Shown here: positions 42,265 to 55,145 of the stretch, piece after piece
Position numbering within the stretch: the stretch's first letter is position 1
Layout: each line of letters starts with the position of its first letter
Assembly: GCA_902592375.1 (NCBI GenBank)
Contig: CACJEG010000001.1
Coordinates: 273,103-337,102, forward strand
From: an uncultured Pelagibacteraceae bacterium
GTDB taxonomy: Bacteria; Pseudomonadota; Alphaproteobacteria; Pelagibacterales; Pelagibacteraceae
Direction: 5' to 3'
DNA: 64,000 nucleotides
Translations under genes and position numbers: made by a program
Notes under the pieces: model-generated
What the model was told of the DNA's origin: nothing
What the model saw: the letters and a program-made list of their open reading frames with translations, nothing else
Database searches by the model: none

Positions 42265-44187
42265 TTAAACGGTAATCCTCTCAAAATTTGATTGTTTATT
42301 CCTTAAATCATGTCTGTCGATAATTAATTTAAATAATTTTTTTGCAATTGGTGCTGCCGCCTTACTTCCCGAACCACCATGCTCAACAATTATACTAAGC
42401 GCATATCGCGGGTTAACATATGGACCATAAGCAACATACAAAGCATGATCTCTATCTTTGTAGGGTATTTGCTCTAATTCTAAATCCAATTCTCTCTCTC
42501 TTTTGCTAATTCTCTTTACCTGAGCTGTTCCAGTTTTTCCTGCAAATTGATATTTAGGGTCTTCAATTCTTGATTTATATGAGGTTCCAAATCTTTCATT
42601 AGTCGAAGCAAACATTGCTTCTTGAACAATCTTAATATTTTTTTGGTTTTTAAATAACTTTTTGTCTAACAATTCCTCAGACTCGCTATCAAATAATAAC
42701 CCACTCTCCATTGATTGTTTTGCATCTTCATAAGAAATTGGATTACTATCCACAATTATTTTTGGTTTTACAGCAAAGCCTCCATTTGCAATTTGTGCAG
42801 TCATCATGCAAAGTTGTAAGGGAGTTGTTTGTATGTAGCCTTGACCAATACCTGTTATTAAAGTCTCACCTAATACCCAGCCTTTACCAAGATTATTTTT
42901 TTTCCATTTTGTATTTGGAAATAATCCTTTTTTTTCGTTATCAAAATAATCACCAAGTACTTTTTTACCTAAACCAAACTTTTCAGCTGTGATGTTTAAT
43001 CTGTCAACACCTAATAATCTAGCAACCTCATAAAAATATGTATCACATGACTGTTTCATTGCATTTTTCAAACTTACCCAGCCATGTCCTTTTTCCTTCC
43101 AGCAGTGAAATGTTTGTCCATATAACTCCATTTTTCCTGTGCATTTAACTTTAAACTTTGTATCTATTACTTTGTTTTCTAAAGCTGAAAGTGCAACGAT
43201 AGGTTTTATTGTTGAGCCTGGTGAGTATAGACCCGAAAGAGTTTTATTTATTAACGGTTTTAATGGATTATTTCTAATTAATTGCCATTCATCTTGACTT
43301 ATTCCGAATAAAAATAAATTCGGATTATAAGATGGAGATGAGTACATTGCTATTATATCACCGGTATAAATATCCATTACACTTATAGATCCTGCTTTTT
43401 CATTTAACAATTCTCCACAAGCCTTTTGGATTTCTGTATCTACGGTTAAACGTATTTTTGATCCTTGCTTACCTTTTTGATGCTCAAGTTGATTAATTCT
43501 TTTACCATAAGCATTAACTTCATATCTTTGAATAGCATTTGTTCCAATTAAATGATTTTCAAGTCTTTTTTCCAATCCCAGTTTTCCAATTTTCATTCCT
43601 GGTACAAATCTTTCTTGGATGGTTTCATTTTCTAAAATTTCTTGTTCATTTGGTTGACTCACATATCCAAGAACATGAGTATATACATCATTAAATGGAT
43701 AGTTTCTGGAGATTGTCATTACAGGTTTAACACCTACAAGATCGTATAAATAATTATTAATTTTTACAAATTGACTCCAGCTTAAATTTTCAGAAACAAT
43801 AATACTATCCCAAGGTTTTAACTCTGCTTTTAATTTATTTATCCTTACAATTCTTTTGTCACTTAGATTTAAAAGATTTTTCAATCTAACTAATAAATAA
43901 TTGAAATTCTCAACTTGCTCTGGAATTATGTGTAATTGATATACTTTTAAATTTCCTGCAATTACATTTCCAAAATAATCAACAATATTTCCCCTTGTTG
44001 GTGGGAGTTTCCATTCTCTAATTCTATTTTTATCTGAAAGTGTTAAATATTTTTTATTTTCATTTATCTGCAAAGAAAACAAACGAGCAATAATACCAAC
44101 AAAAACTACTACTTTTGCCGCTCCAATTATGAACATTCGTCTATTAATTACATCTGTTTTTCTTATCCCTGAATTAGATTTAATCAT
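42265..44187 (-). CDS. mrdA: penicillin-binding protein 2 (MrdA)
   Basis: A 640-aa class B PBP, the elongation transpeptidase paired with RodA. One N-terminal membrane helix (residues about 20-38), a PBP dimerisation domain and a transpeptidase domain are present. Active-site motifs are Ser325-T-I-Lys328, SCD at 380-382 and KTG at 551-553. The start overlaps the mreD stop by 8 bp. Sites are intact, so activity is expected. Confidence 0.95.
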   Translation of the reverse strand: MIKSNSGIRKTDVINRRMFIIGAAKVVVFVGIIARLFSLQINENKKYLTLSDKNRIREWKLPPTRGNIVDYFGNVIAGNLKVYQLHIIPEQVENFNYLLVRLKNLLNLSDKRIVRINKLKAELKPWDSIIVSENLSWSQFVKINNYLYDLVGVKPVMTISRNYPFNDVYTHVLGYVSQPNEQEILENETIQERFVPGMKIGKLGLEKRLENHLIGTNAIQRYEVNAYGKRINQLEHQKGKQGSKIRLTVDTEIQKACGELLNEKAGSISVMDIYTGDIIAMYSSPSYNPNLFLFGISQDEWQLIRNNPLKPLINKTLSGLYSPGSTIKPIVALSALENKVIDTKFKVKCTGKMELYGQTFHCWKEKGHGWVSLKNAMKQSCDTYFYEVARLLGVDRLNITAEKFGLGKKVLGDYFDNEKKGLFPNTKWKKNNLGKGWVLGETLITGIGQGYIQTTPLQLCMMTAQIANGGFAVKPKIIVDSNPISYEDAKQSMESGLLFDSESEELLDKKLFKNQKNIKIVQEAMFASTNERFGTSYKSRIEDPKYQFAGKTGTAQVKRISKRERELDLELEQIPYKDRDHALYVAYGPYVNPRYALSIIVEHGGSGSKAAAPIAKKLFKLIIDRHDLRNKQSNFERITV

Positions 44188-44698
44188 TTGCTTGATATGA
44201 AATTCTTTCGTTTAAAAAATTAAAAAATAAAAAAAATATTGGATAAAATAAAACAGTAAAACCTGTGTTAATTAAATAATTAGTGTAATCAACTTTAATT
44301 AAAAAGACTAAATCCAAAATAATTACTTGAATTGAATTAATTAATAAAATTGTGAATAATAATGATATCCAGTCCTTCATAAAGTTTGGGGTTAAAGTAA
44401 TGTTTCTTATATAAGCTGTTACTGAGCAAAGAATAAGGTAACAAAAACTACTAATTCCTATCGGTATACCTATTACAACATCATTAATTATACCTGCAAA
44501 AAAAATTGCCAGATAACCTAATTGGTCAGGATTTCTTAAAGTCCAAAAGAAAATTAATAGATGAACAAAATTAAAAGCAAAATAATCAAGCTTTAAGTAA
44601 TTAAAATCAAATTCATTAAATACAGAAAAAAATAACATTATAAATGGTAGATAGGATAAGAATATTTTTAAAAAAGGACTTTTATTAAGTGATGGCAT
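44180..44698 (-). CDS. mreD: rod-shape-determining protein MreD
   Basis: A 172-aa integral membrane protein with about five helices, poorly conserved but of the right length and position for MreD. The segment NDVVIGIPIGISSFCYL matches the family's D-x-x-x-G-x-x-G-x pattern. It overlaps mreC by one base and mrdA by 8 bp, which secures the assignment. Confidence 0.9.
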   Translation of the reverse strand: MPSLNKSPFLKIFLSYLPFIMLFFSVFNEFDFNYLKLDYFAFNFVHLLIFFWTLRNPDQLGYLAIFFAGIINDVVIGIPIGISSFCYLILCSVTAYIRNITLTPNFMKDWISLLFTILLINSIQVIILDLVFLIKVDYTNYLINTGFTVLFYPIFFLFFNFLNERISYQAND

Positions 44699-45546
44699 TA
44701 TTCTTCACCACCTATTTTATAAGAAACTATTTTTACATAGTTGAGTTGTGTAAAATCAGAAAAAAAATTAATTTTTCCTTCTGATATGTTGTTAATTTTT
44801 CCAATTGGTATTCCTGGTTTGAATAAACCACCAAGACCTGAGGTGTAAGCAAAAATTTCTTTATTTTTAAAATCTTCTCTAAATTCTTCTTGAGTATGTT
44901 CAATTTTTCCAAAATCACTTCCTGTACCAGAAATTACAGCTTGTATATCATCTGGTTCTAGAACAGATGGTATTTTACTATTAAGGTCAGACAATAGTAA
45001 TGCCCTTGAATTAGTATAATTTACTTCAATTATCTGGCCAACTAGATAAACATCGTCAATAACTGCCATTCCAATTTTTACTTTATCTTTTGTGCCTTTA
45101 TTCAATACTACTGATTTTAAATATGGGCTGTCTTTATCAATTAAAACTCTGGCAAAAATTTCTTCAGAATTTATACTTTCATCAAGTAACTCTCTAAGCT
45201 TTTTATTTTCTGCAGTTAAAAACTCATTTTGTATATTTAGTTGATCAGAATTTTCTATTTTAATTAAATCTTTCTGATGACTTTCATATAAGTCCATATG
45301 TGATTTGAATTTTGAAGTTATTTCTTTTAATTTATTTTCTGGGATTGATGCAATATGAGATGATCTATAAATTACTTCATTAATTCCTAATTTAACAAAT
45401 TGTATTGCTTTAAAATTAAAATTACTTAGAACAATTACGAAAATTGATAAAATAATTAAAGTTAGTAAAGAAAATTTTTGTTTATCTTTTTTTTTTAAAA
45501 AAGCAGACCTAATGGCAATTACAAAATCATCTCTGCCAGTAACCAT
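44698..45546 (-). CDS. mreC: rod-shape-determining protein MreC
   Basis: A 282-aa bitopic membrane protein. The N-terminal cytoplasmic tail and single helix (LTLIILSIFVIVLSNFNF) are followed by a coiled coil (about residues 90-120) and the beta-rich periplasmic domain. Family segments are FARVLIDKDSPY, VLNKGTKDKVKIGMAV and LLLSDLNSKIPSV. It scaffolds PBP2-RodA activity. It overlaps mreD and follows mreB by 5 bp. Confidence 0.93.
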   Translation of the reverse strand: MVTGRDDFVIAIRSAFLKKKDKQKFSLLTLIILSIFVIVLSNFNFKAIQFVKLGINEVIYRSSHIASIPENKLKEITSKFKSHMDLYESHQKDLIKIENSDQLNIQNEFLTAENKKLRELLDESINSEEIFARVLIDKDSPYLKSVVLNKGTKDKVKIGMAVIDDVYLVGQIIEVNYTNSRALLLSDLNSKIPSVLEPDDIQAVISGTGSDFGKIEHTQEEFREDFKNKEIFAYTSGLGGLFKPGIPIGKINNISEGKINFFSDFTQLNYVKIVSYKIGGEE

Positions 45547-45551
45547 TTTTC

Positions 45552-48157
<2,606 letters not shown>

Positions 48158-48259
48158 AATTAAAAATTTTAGAAAATCTATAATACAATCTATGAGAGAG
48201 ATTGCAAAATAATTAGTTAAATAATCATTTTTAATAGACCATTTTAGGCTTACGAAAAA

Positions 48260-49942
48260 TTAATTATAAATAGACTCAATTTTAGGCATTAACCTTAAAA
48301 GTTCTCTTGTGTATTCATGGCGGGGTTTTAAAAATAAATCCTCAGTGTTTGAAACCTCACATAATTTGCCATCTTTCAGGACTCCAATTCTGTCACACAT
48401 TTGTCTAACAACCGGTAGGTCGTGACTAATGAATAAAATTGTTAAATTTAATTGTTCTTGAAGATCTTTAAGTAAATTTAATATTTGGGCTTGGATACTT
48501 ACATCTAAAGCAGAGGTAGGTTCGTCACAAACTAAAAGTCTTGGTTGAGTGGCAAGTGCTCTTGCAATTGATATTCTTTGTCTCTGGCCACCCGAAAATT
48601 CATGTGGATATCGATCTGCAGATTTTTGAGTTAATTCTACAGATTCCAGTAAATCATAAACATAATTATTTAAATCTAAAGAAGATATAGATGGATTGTG
48701 AAGTGTAATTGGTTCTGCAATTATGTCTTTAACTTTTAATCTTCCATTTAATGAAGAATAAGGATCTTGAAATATCATCTGAATTTGTTTTCTAAATTTC
48801 ATTAATTCAGATCTCTGTTTAATTTTTGTTATACAAACGTTGTCAAAAAAAATATCACCAGATGAAGGTTTAAATAAATTTACAATCATTTTAGCAATTG
48901 TAGATTTTCCACTTCCACTTTCTCCTACTAAACCAAAAGATTCACCCTCTTTTATTTCAAATGAAACATCATTAACAGCCATTACAGAGTTTTTAGAATT
49001 TTCTGTAAAAAAATTATCATCAAAACTTTTATTAAGATTTTTTACTTGTACTAAATCTTGGTTTACAATTTCTTTCTTTGACCATCTATTTAATATCTTA
49101 ATACTATTTTCTTTATTATTATTGTTTTCTTTTTCAACTATAACAAATCTTGAAATTTTTTTGTTAGTTGGTGGAACTGAACTTACTAAACTTTTAGTAT
49201 AATTTTCTTGTGGATTGGTTAATATTTTTTTAGTTTCACCGATTTCAACCAAATTACCGTTTTTCATAACAGCTACACGATCAGCTGTTTCAGCTATTAC
49301 TCCCATGTCATGAGTAATTAAGATAACTGCAAGATTTCTTTCTTTTGTTAATTTTTTAATTAGTTCTAAAATCTGAGACTGAATTGATACATCTAAAGCT
49401 GTTGTTGGCTCATCTGCAATTAATAATTCTGGCTCGCAACATAGAGCTAAAGAAATTACTACTCGCTGTCTCATTCCACCTGAGAATTGGTGAGGATAAT
49501 TATCAAATCTTGCCGTTGCATCTTTTATACCAACTTCTTTTAATAAATTTATAGATTTATTTTTTGCTTCTTCTTTGCTTAATTTAAGATGAGTTTGAAT
49601 TGTTTCGATTAACTGTTCACCCACTGTAAGAATTGGGTTAAGTGAAGTTTGAGGATCTTGAAATATTAATCCAATTTTATTTCCTCTATATTTAACAATA
49701 CTTTCAGAATTTTCATGAATATTAAGATCACCTAAAATAACTGAGCCACTAGAAACCTTACCTGGTTCATCAATTAAATTTATGATAGCATTTCCTACAG
49801 TACTTTTTCCTGATCCAGACTCTCCAACTAATCCTAAAATTTCTCCTTTGTTAACCTCAATATTTACATTCTTAGCAGCGTAAACTGTTTCTTTTCTCAT
49901 TTGATAATCAACACTAAGATTGTTTATTTTTAAAAATGTCAT
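48260..49942 (-). CDS. dipeptide-type ABC transporter, fused double ATPase (DppDF/YejF-like)
   Basis: A 560-aa protein with two complete ABC ATPase domains. Walker A motifs GESGSGKST are at residues 40-48 and 340-348, with signatures FSGGMRQR and FSGGQRQR. It fuses the DppD and DppF equivalents of the peptide/nickel family. The start is the ATG in a 4-bp overlap (ATGA) with the upstream permease gene; a longer frame adds 35 residues that lie inside that gene. It powers the importer encoded just upstream. Confidence 0.92.
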   Translation of the reverse strand: MTFLKINNLSVDYQMRKETVYAAKNVNIEVNKGEILGLVGESGSGKSTVGNAIINLIDEPGKVSSGSVILGDLNIHENSESIVKYRGNKIGLIFQDPQTSLNPILTVGEQLIETIQTHLKLSKEEAKNKSINLLKEVGIKDATARFDNYPHQFSGGMRQRVVISLALCCEPELLIADEPTTALDVSIQSQILELIKKLTKERNLAVILITHDMGVIAETADRVAVMKNGNLVEIGETKKILTNPQENYTKSLVSSVPPTNKKISRFVIVEKENNNNKENSIKILNRWSKKEIVNQDLVQVKNLNKSFDDNFFTENSKNSVMAVNDVSFEIKEGESFGLVGESGSGKSTIAKMIVNLFKPSSGDIFFDNVCITKIKQRSELMKFRKQIQMIFQDPYSSLNGRLKVKDIIAEPITLHNPSISSLDLNNYVYDLLESVELTQKSADRYPHEFSGGQRQRISIARALATQPRLLVCDEPTSALDVSIQAQILNLLKDLQEQLNLTILFISHDLPVVRQMCDRIGVLKDGKLCEVSNTEDLFLKPRHEYTRELLRLMPKIESIYN

Positions 49943-50868
49943 TTTTTTAATTTTGGATTTAAAGTATCCCTCATCCAATCCCCTAATAAATTTATTGAAA
50001 ATGCTAAAATAACTAAGAAAATTGCTGGAAAAAAAGTTATCCACCATTCTCCCGAAAATAAAAAGTCATTACCAAGTCTTATCAACGTCCCTAAAGAAGG
50101 TGTCGTTGGAGGCACACCAACTCCTAAAAAACTTAAAGTAGACTCAGCTAAAATAGCAAGAGCCAAACCAATAGTTCCTATTACTAAAACCGGTCTTAAA
50201 ATATTTGGTAAAATATGTTTAAACATAATAATTATATTTGAAACCCCGATTATTGTTGATGCTGAAACATAATCTTTATTTTTTTCTACCAAAGTTGCAG
50301 CTCTAGAAACTCTTGCAAATTGTGGCCACTCTGAAATCCCGATTGCAAATATTAAAACATAAATTGCCATTTCATCATGCATTTCTCTTGAGATTAATCC
50401 TCTTGCTATTCCATCAACCAACAATGCCATCAAAATACTTGGTACTGTTAACTGAACATCGGTTAATCTCATTACTATCATTTCGTATTTTCCTCCAAAA
50501 AATCCAGCCGTTAATCCCAATCCAACACCAAGGATTAAACTAAAAATTATCGCAGAAAAACCTACAATTAAAGAAATCCTACATCCATACAAAATTGTTG
50601 ATAACATATCTCTTCCTTGTCCATCAGTACCTAAAATAAATTTAGCAAGACCATCTTCTGTCCATGATGGTGGTGTGAACGCATCCATCAGTGAGAGAGA
50701 GGATGGATCAAAAGGATTGTAAGGTGTTATCAGCTCAACAAAGAAAGAACAGAAAAAAATTATAAACAAAATAGTAGATGATACAATTGCAGTAGGAGAT
50801 TTAATAAAGCTATGATAAACATCACTATCTTTTATCCTTTCCCAAGTACTTAAAGATTTGTTATCCAC
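49939..50868 (-). CDS. dipeptide-type ABC transporter permease (DppC-like)
   Basis: A 309-aa permease of the OppC/DppC class. It carries an N-terminal OppC_N helix and LGTDGQGRDMLSTILYGCRISL, with the EAA loop around YVSASTIIGVSNIIIMFKHILPNI and FLGVGVPPTTPSLGTLI. GTG is the start, in an 8-bp overlap with the DppB-like gene. It forms the channel with that protein. Confidence 0.92.
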   Translation of the reverse strand: MDNKSLSTWERIKDSDVYHSFIKSPTAIVSSTILFIIFFCSFFVELITPYNPFDPSSLSLMDAFTPPSWTEDGLAKFILGTDGQGRDMLSTILYGCRISLIVGFSAIIFSLILGVGLGLTAGFFGGKYEMIVMRLTDVQLTVPSILMALLVDGIARGLISREMHDEMAIYVLIFAIGISEWPQFARVSRAATLVEKNKDYVSASTIIGVSNIIIMFKHILPNILRPVLVIGTIGLALAILAESTLSFLGVGVPPTTPSLGTLIRLGNDFLFSGEWWITFFPAIFLVILAFSINLLGDWMRDTLNPKLKK

Positions 50869-51844
50869 TTGCAGTATCTCCTTTAACTCTTATTCTTGGA
50901 TCAATTAGATAATAAAGAATATCAACTATAAAATTTATCATCACGAAAACAAAAGCTATAAATACTAAATAAGCTGACATGATTGGTATATCAACGAATT
51001 GAACTGCTTGAATAAATAGAAAACCCATTCCAGGCCATTGAAAAACAGTTTCAGTAATGATTGAAAACGCAATTAGTGTTCCAATATTTATTCCTGCTAT
51101 GGTTATTACAGGAATTAATCCATTTTTTAATGCATGTTTATATTTAATACTGTTTTCACTAATTCCTCGAGCACGTGCAAATTTAATATAATCTGTTTGT
51201 AGTATTTCCATCATCTCTGCTCGTACAAGTCTGATGATATAAGTCATTTGGAATAGGCTTAATGTTACTGAAGGAAGTATAATAGCTTTAAGTCCTGATG
51301 CTGTTAAAAAACCTGTGGTCCAAAAACCTAGATCAACGACTTCTCCTCTTCCAAAAGAGGGCAATATTCCTAAGATTACTGCAAACAAATATATAAATAA
51401 TATACCAATTACAAATGTGGGGAGTGAAACCCCCAACAAGGAGATGGCTAAAACAAAATCACTTAAAAATCCTTTTCGATTTATACCTGTATAAACTCCC
51501 AATAATGTACCAGTTATTAGTGCAATTAGTGCTGAAATAACCACAAGTTCAATAGTTGCAGGTAATCTTTCCACTATTAATTCTGAAACAGGTCTTCTTA
51601 ATTGATATGAAATTCCAAACTCACCTTTAGAAGCATTGACTATAAATCTTGAAAACTGTACATGAATTGGATCCATTAAACCAAGTGTTTCTCTCAATTC
51701 TGCTCTTTCCTCATCAGAAGTCTCTTCTCCAACCATATTATTAATTGGATCTCCAACAAAATTAAATAATGAGAAAGATACAAAGGCGACAACCAACATC
51801 ACCAAAGCAGATTGAAACAGCCTTTTAAAAAAATATTTTATCAA
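50861..51844 (-). CDS. dipeptide-type ABC transporter permease (DppB-like)
   Basis: A 327-aa permease of the OppB/DppB class. The family start YFFKRLFQSALVMLVVAFVSFSLF and the EAA-type loop IKFARARGISENSIKYKHALKNGLIPV are present. The most N-terminal start with the full first helix is a TTG; the next ATG would cut into that helix. No Shine-Dalgarno is obvious. A stem-loop lies between it and the upstream binding-protein gene. Confidence 0.9.
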   Translation of the reverse strand: MIKYFFKRLFQSALVMLVVAFVSFSLFNFVGDPINNMVGEETSDEERAELRETLGLMDPIHVQFSRFIVNASKGEFGISYQLRRPVSELIVERLPATIELVVISALIALITGTLLGVYTGINRKGFLSDFVLAISLLGVSLPTFVIGILFIYLFAVILGILPSFGRGEVVDLGFWTTGFLTASGLKAIILPSVTLSLFQMTYIIRLVRAEMMEILQTDYIKFARARGISENSIKYKHALKNGLIPVITIAGINIGTLIAFSIITETVFQWPGMGFLFIQAVQFVDIPIMSAYLVFIAFVFVMINFIVDILYYLIDPRIRVKGDTASG

Positions 51845-51863
51845 TTTGTGAAGGTTTAAACTT

Positions 51864-51893
51864 ACAAGCCCTTTAAATTTTTAAAGGGCTTGT
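51864..51893 (-). other. long stem-loop between binding-protein gene and permease gene
   Basis: A 12- to 14-bp perfect stem (arm ACAAGCCCTTTAAA at 51864-51877 with its complement to 51893) directly follows the binding-protein stop. There is no clean U-tract on the minus strand, so it is more likely an mRNA-stabilising or processing hairpin than a strong terminator. Confidence 0.65.
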
Positions 51894-51905
51894 AATAATT
51901 TTTAA

Positions 51906-53468
51906 TTAGTTAAAACTAGCAGTTCTGAATAACGGTTCGTTATTCGGTCTGATAGGAACATCAACATTGCTTTTAGATGCCCAAGAAATTACTTGGTGAT
52001 GTAAAGGAAGATAAGAAATATCATCTTTTACAATTTTCCAAGCTTTTGCAATTGCAGCATTTCTTTTATCTAAATCAACTTCGCCTTCCATAACTCTAAT
52101 TGCAGCATCAACGTCTGCGTTACTAAAGTTAACTTTGTTCCAGCTAGCACCAGTTTCATATAAATAATGGAAAACATAATGACTATCTAAAGTTGGAACG
52201 CCCCATCCTAGCATATAGAAATCGCCTTGATCATCTTTAAGCTCTTTGAAGTGTTTACTTTTAGTTTGAGCGAATAAGTTAACGTTAACTCCAATTTTAC
52301 CTAACATTCCAACAACAGCAGTACAAATTGCTTCATCGTTTACATATCTGTCGTTAGGACATCTAAGTTCAACATCAAAACCATTAGGATAACCTGCATC
52401 AGCTAAAAGTTTTTTTGCAGCATTAACATCGTAAGGTAATCTTTTATCAAGATCAGCTGTATATCCATTTACACCTGGGAAAGTTATTATTCCTGCTGGT
52501 TCACTTAAACCCCTCATAACTTTTTTCTTGATCGCTTCAATATCAATTGCTTGATAAAGAGCTTGTCTTACCGCTTTTTTCTTAAATGGATTATCACCTG
52601 TATTACCAGTTCTTAATTTGTCAGCTGCTTGATCCATACCTAAGAAAATTGTTCTCATTTGAGCTGTACTTTCAACTTTATGACCTGAAGATGATCCAAT
52701 TCTTTTTAAGTCCTGAACAGGAGCATCTGTAACTAAATCAATCTCACCAGATAATAAAGCCGCAACTCTAGTCGCTGCATTTTTAATAGGCATTAATTCG
52801 ATTTGAGTTACACTCTTATCTTTCATTTCACCCCACCAGTGTTTATTTCTTTTAAACACTGTTTTTGTATTGGGTTCTCTCAATGTAATTTTGAAAGGAC
52901 CAGTTCCTAATGCATTGGTAGCTGAGAATGTTTCTTGTCCTGCATCCCAGTTTTGTGGTGACATTGCAAAGTTTTTTTCTGACCATGCTTTAGACATTAT
53001 AAAAATGTTTGATAGCTGGTTTAAAAGAATAGGGTTTGGTTTGCTCGTTGTTATTTTAACAGCATAATCCCCAACTGCCTCAACATTAGAAATGGTGCTA
53101 ATATATTCTTTAAAGTCAGATGTTCTTTGTTTTGCTCTTAATATACTGAAAACAACATCAGCTGATGTCATTCCTGAACCATCTGAAAATTTAGCATCTT
53201 CTCTTAAAGTAAATATCCAAGTATTTGGATCTGTAGCTTTCCATTTTGTTGCTAAAGCAGGTCCTATTTTCATGTCCAAACCTCTTTGAACTAGAGCTTC
53301 ATAAACTTGTCTAGATACTTGTGTAGTTGGACCCTCATTTTGTGCATGTGGATCTAGTGTTAAACTGTCTCCTTGCATAGACCATTTAATAGTTTTTGCC
53401 CATGCAGAAGAAAATCCGAATACTAGAACTAATGACAATAGTATTCTTACTATATTTTTAGTCTTCAT
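51906..53468 (-). CDS. peptide-type ABC transporter substrate-binding protein (SBP_bac_5)
   Basis: A 520-aa periplasmic binding protein of the DppA/OppA class. The signal peptide ends near SSAWA (residue 24), and the mature part begins with KTIKWSMQGDSLTLDPHA. Typical segments are WIFTLREDAKFSDGSGMTSADVVFS and RQALYQAID. It has a strong Shine-Dalgarno (GAGGGG) and heads the operon. Peptides are the family default; opines, glutathione and others occur. Confidence 0.92.
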   Translation of the reverse strand: MKTKNIVRILLSLVLVFGFSSAWAKTIKWSMQGDSLTLDPHAQNEGPTTQVSRQVYEALVQRGLDMKIGPALATKWKATDPNTWIFTLREDAKFSDGSGMTSADVVFSILRAKQRTSDFKEYISTISNVEAVGDYAVKITTSKPNPILLNQLSNIFIMSKAWSEKNFAMSPQNWDAGQETFSATNALGTGPFKITLREPNTKTVFKRNKHWWGEMKDKSVTQIELMPIKNAATRVAALLSGEIDLVTDAPVQDLKRIGSSSGHKVESTAQMRTIFLGMDQAADKLRTGNTGDNPFKKKAVRQALYQAIDIEAIKKKVMRGLSEPAGIITFPGVNGYTADLDKRLPYDVNAAKKLLADAGYPNGFDVELRCPNDRYVNDEAICTAVVGMLGKIGVNVNLFAQTKSKHFKELKDDQGDFYMLGWGVPTLDSHYVFHYLYETGASWNKVNFSNADVDAAIRVMEGEVDLDKRNAAIAKAWKIVKDDISYLPLHHQVISWASKSNVDVPIRPNNEPLFRTASFN

Positions 53469-53550
53469 TATTCCCCTCGTTTTTAAAATTTATTTAAAAA
53501 AGTATAAGTGAAATAATTGAATTATAGTAGCAATAATTTACTTATAAAAT

Positions 53551-54591
<1,041 letters not shown>

Positions 54592-55140
54592 TTAATTAAA
54601 TATTTTAGCACCTCTCGTCATAGCTACTGCCCCTGTTCTCGAAGTACTTATAAGTCCCAAAGGCTTTAATTTTTTATTCATTACATCAATTTCTCTTCTT
54701 AAAGCAGTTATTTGAATTACTGCTGAAGATTTTGTTTCATCTAATATTACGGGATTAAATTTTTTACAAGCATTTAAGCATTTTTCAATTTTATTTCTTT
54801 TTCCTACTACTTTAAATAAAGCCATTTCCTTAAATATTACCCCTTTGTCTTCTCTTTTAAACTCAGCAACTTTATGAACAGGCACTAATTTAGTTAATTG
54901 AAGTTTTATTTGATCAATTACTTGAGGTGTTCCGGTAGTAACAATTGTTATTCTTGAAATATTTTTAACCGCATCAACCTCTGCAACAGCTAACGACTCG
55001 ATATTGTAACCTCGACCAGAAAATAAACCAACTACTCTTGCAAGAACTCCAGCCTCATTATCTACCCAAACAACAAATATATATGTGTCTGATTTTTGTT
55101 TCTTTGTAGGTATGCTATAAGCTGATTTTGATTTTGGCAT
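54592..55140 (-). CDS. ilvH: acetolactate synthase regulatory (small) subunit
   Basis: A 182-aa small subunit with an N-terminal ACT domain (IFVVWVDNEAGVLARVVGLFSGRGYNIESLAV) and a C-terminal ALS_ss_C domain. It binds valine for feedback inhibition and stabilises the catalytic subunit. It starts 5 bp after the ilvB stop. Confidence 0.95.
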   Translation of the reverse strand: MPKSKSAYSIPTKKQKSDTYIFVVWVDNEAGVLARVVGLFSGRGYNIESLAVAEVDAVKNISRITIVTTGTPQVIDQIKLQLTKLVPVHKVAEFKREDKGVIFKEMALFKVVGKRNKIEKCLNACKKFNPVILDETKSSAVIQITALRREIDVMNKKLKPLGLISTSRTGAVAMTRGAKIFN

Positions 55141-55145
55141 TATAA

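Noticed and set aside
48186..48204. Small hairpin in the leuA leader as a terminator or attenuator
   Set aside because: Only six A/T-rich base pairs, no U-tract and no leader peptide with leucine codons seen.
49943..50047. N-terminal extension of the double ATPase
   Set aside because: The 35 extra residues are encoded inside the DppC-like gene and precede the normal ABC domain start; the ATGA overlap at 49942 is typical.
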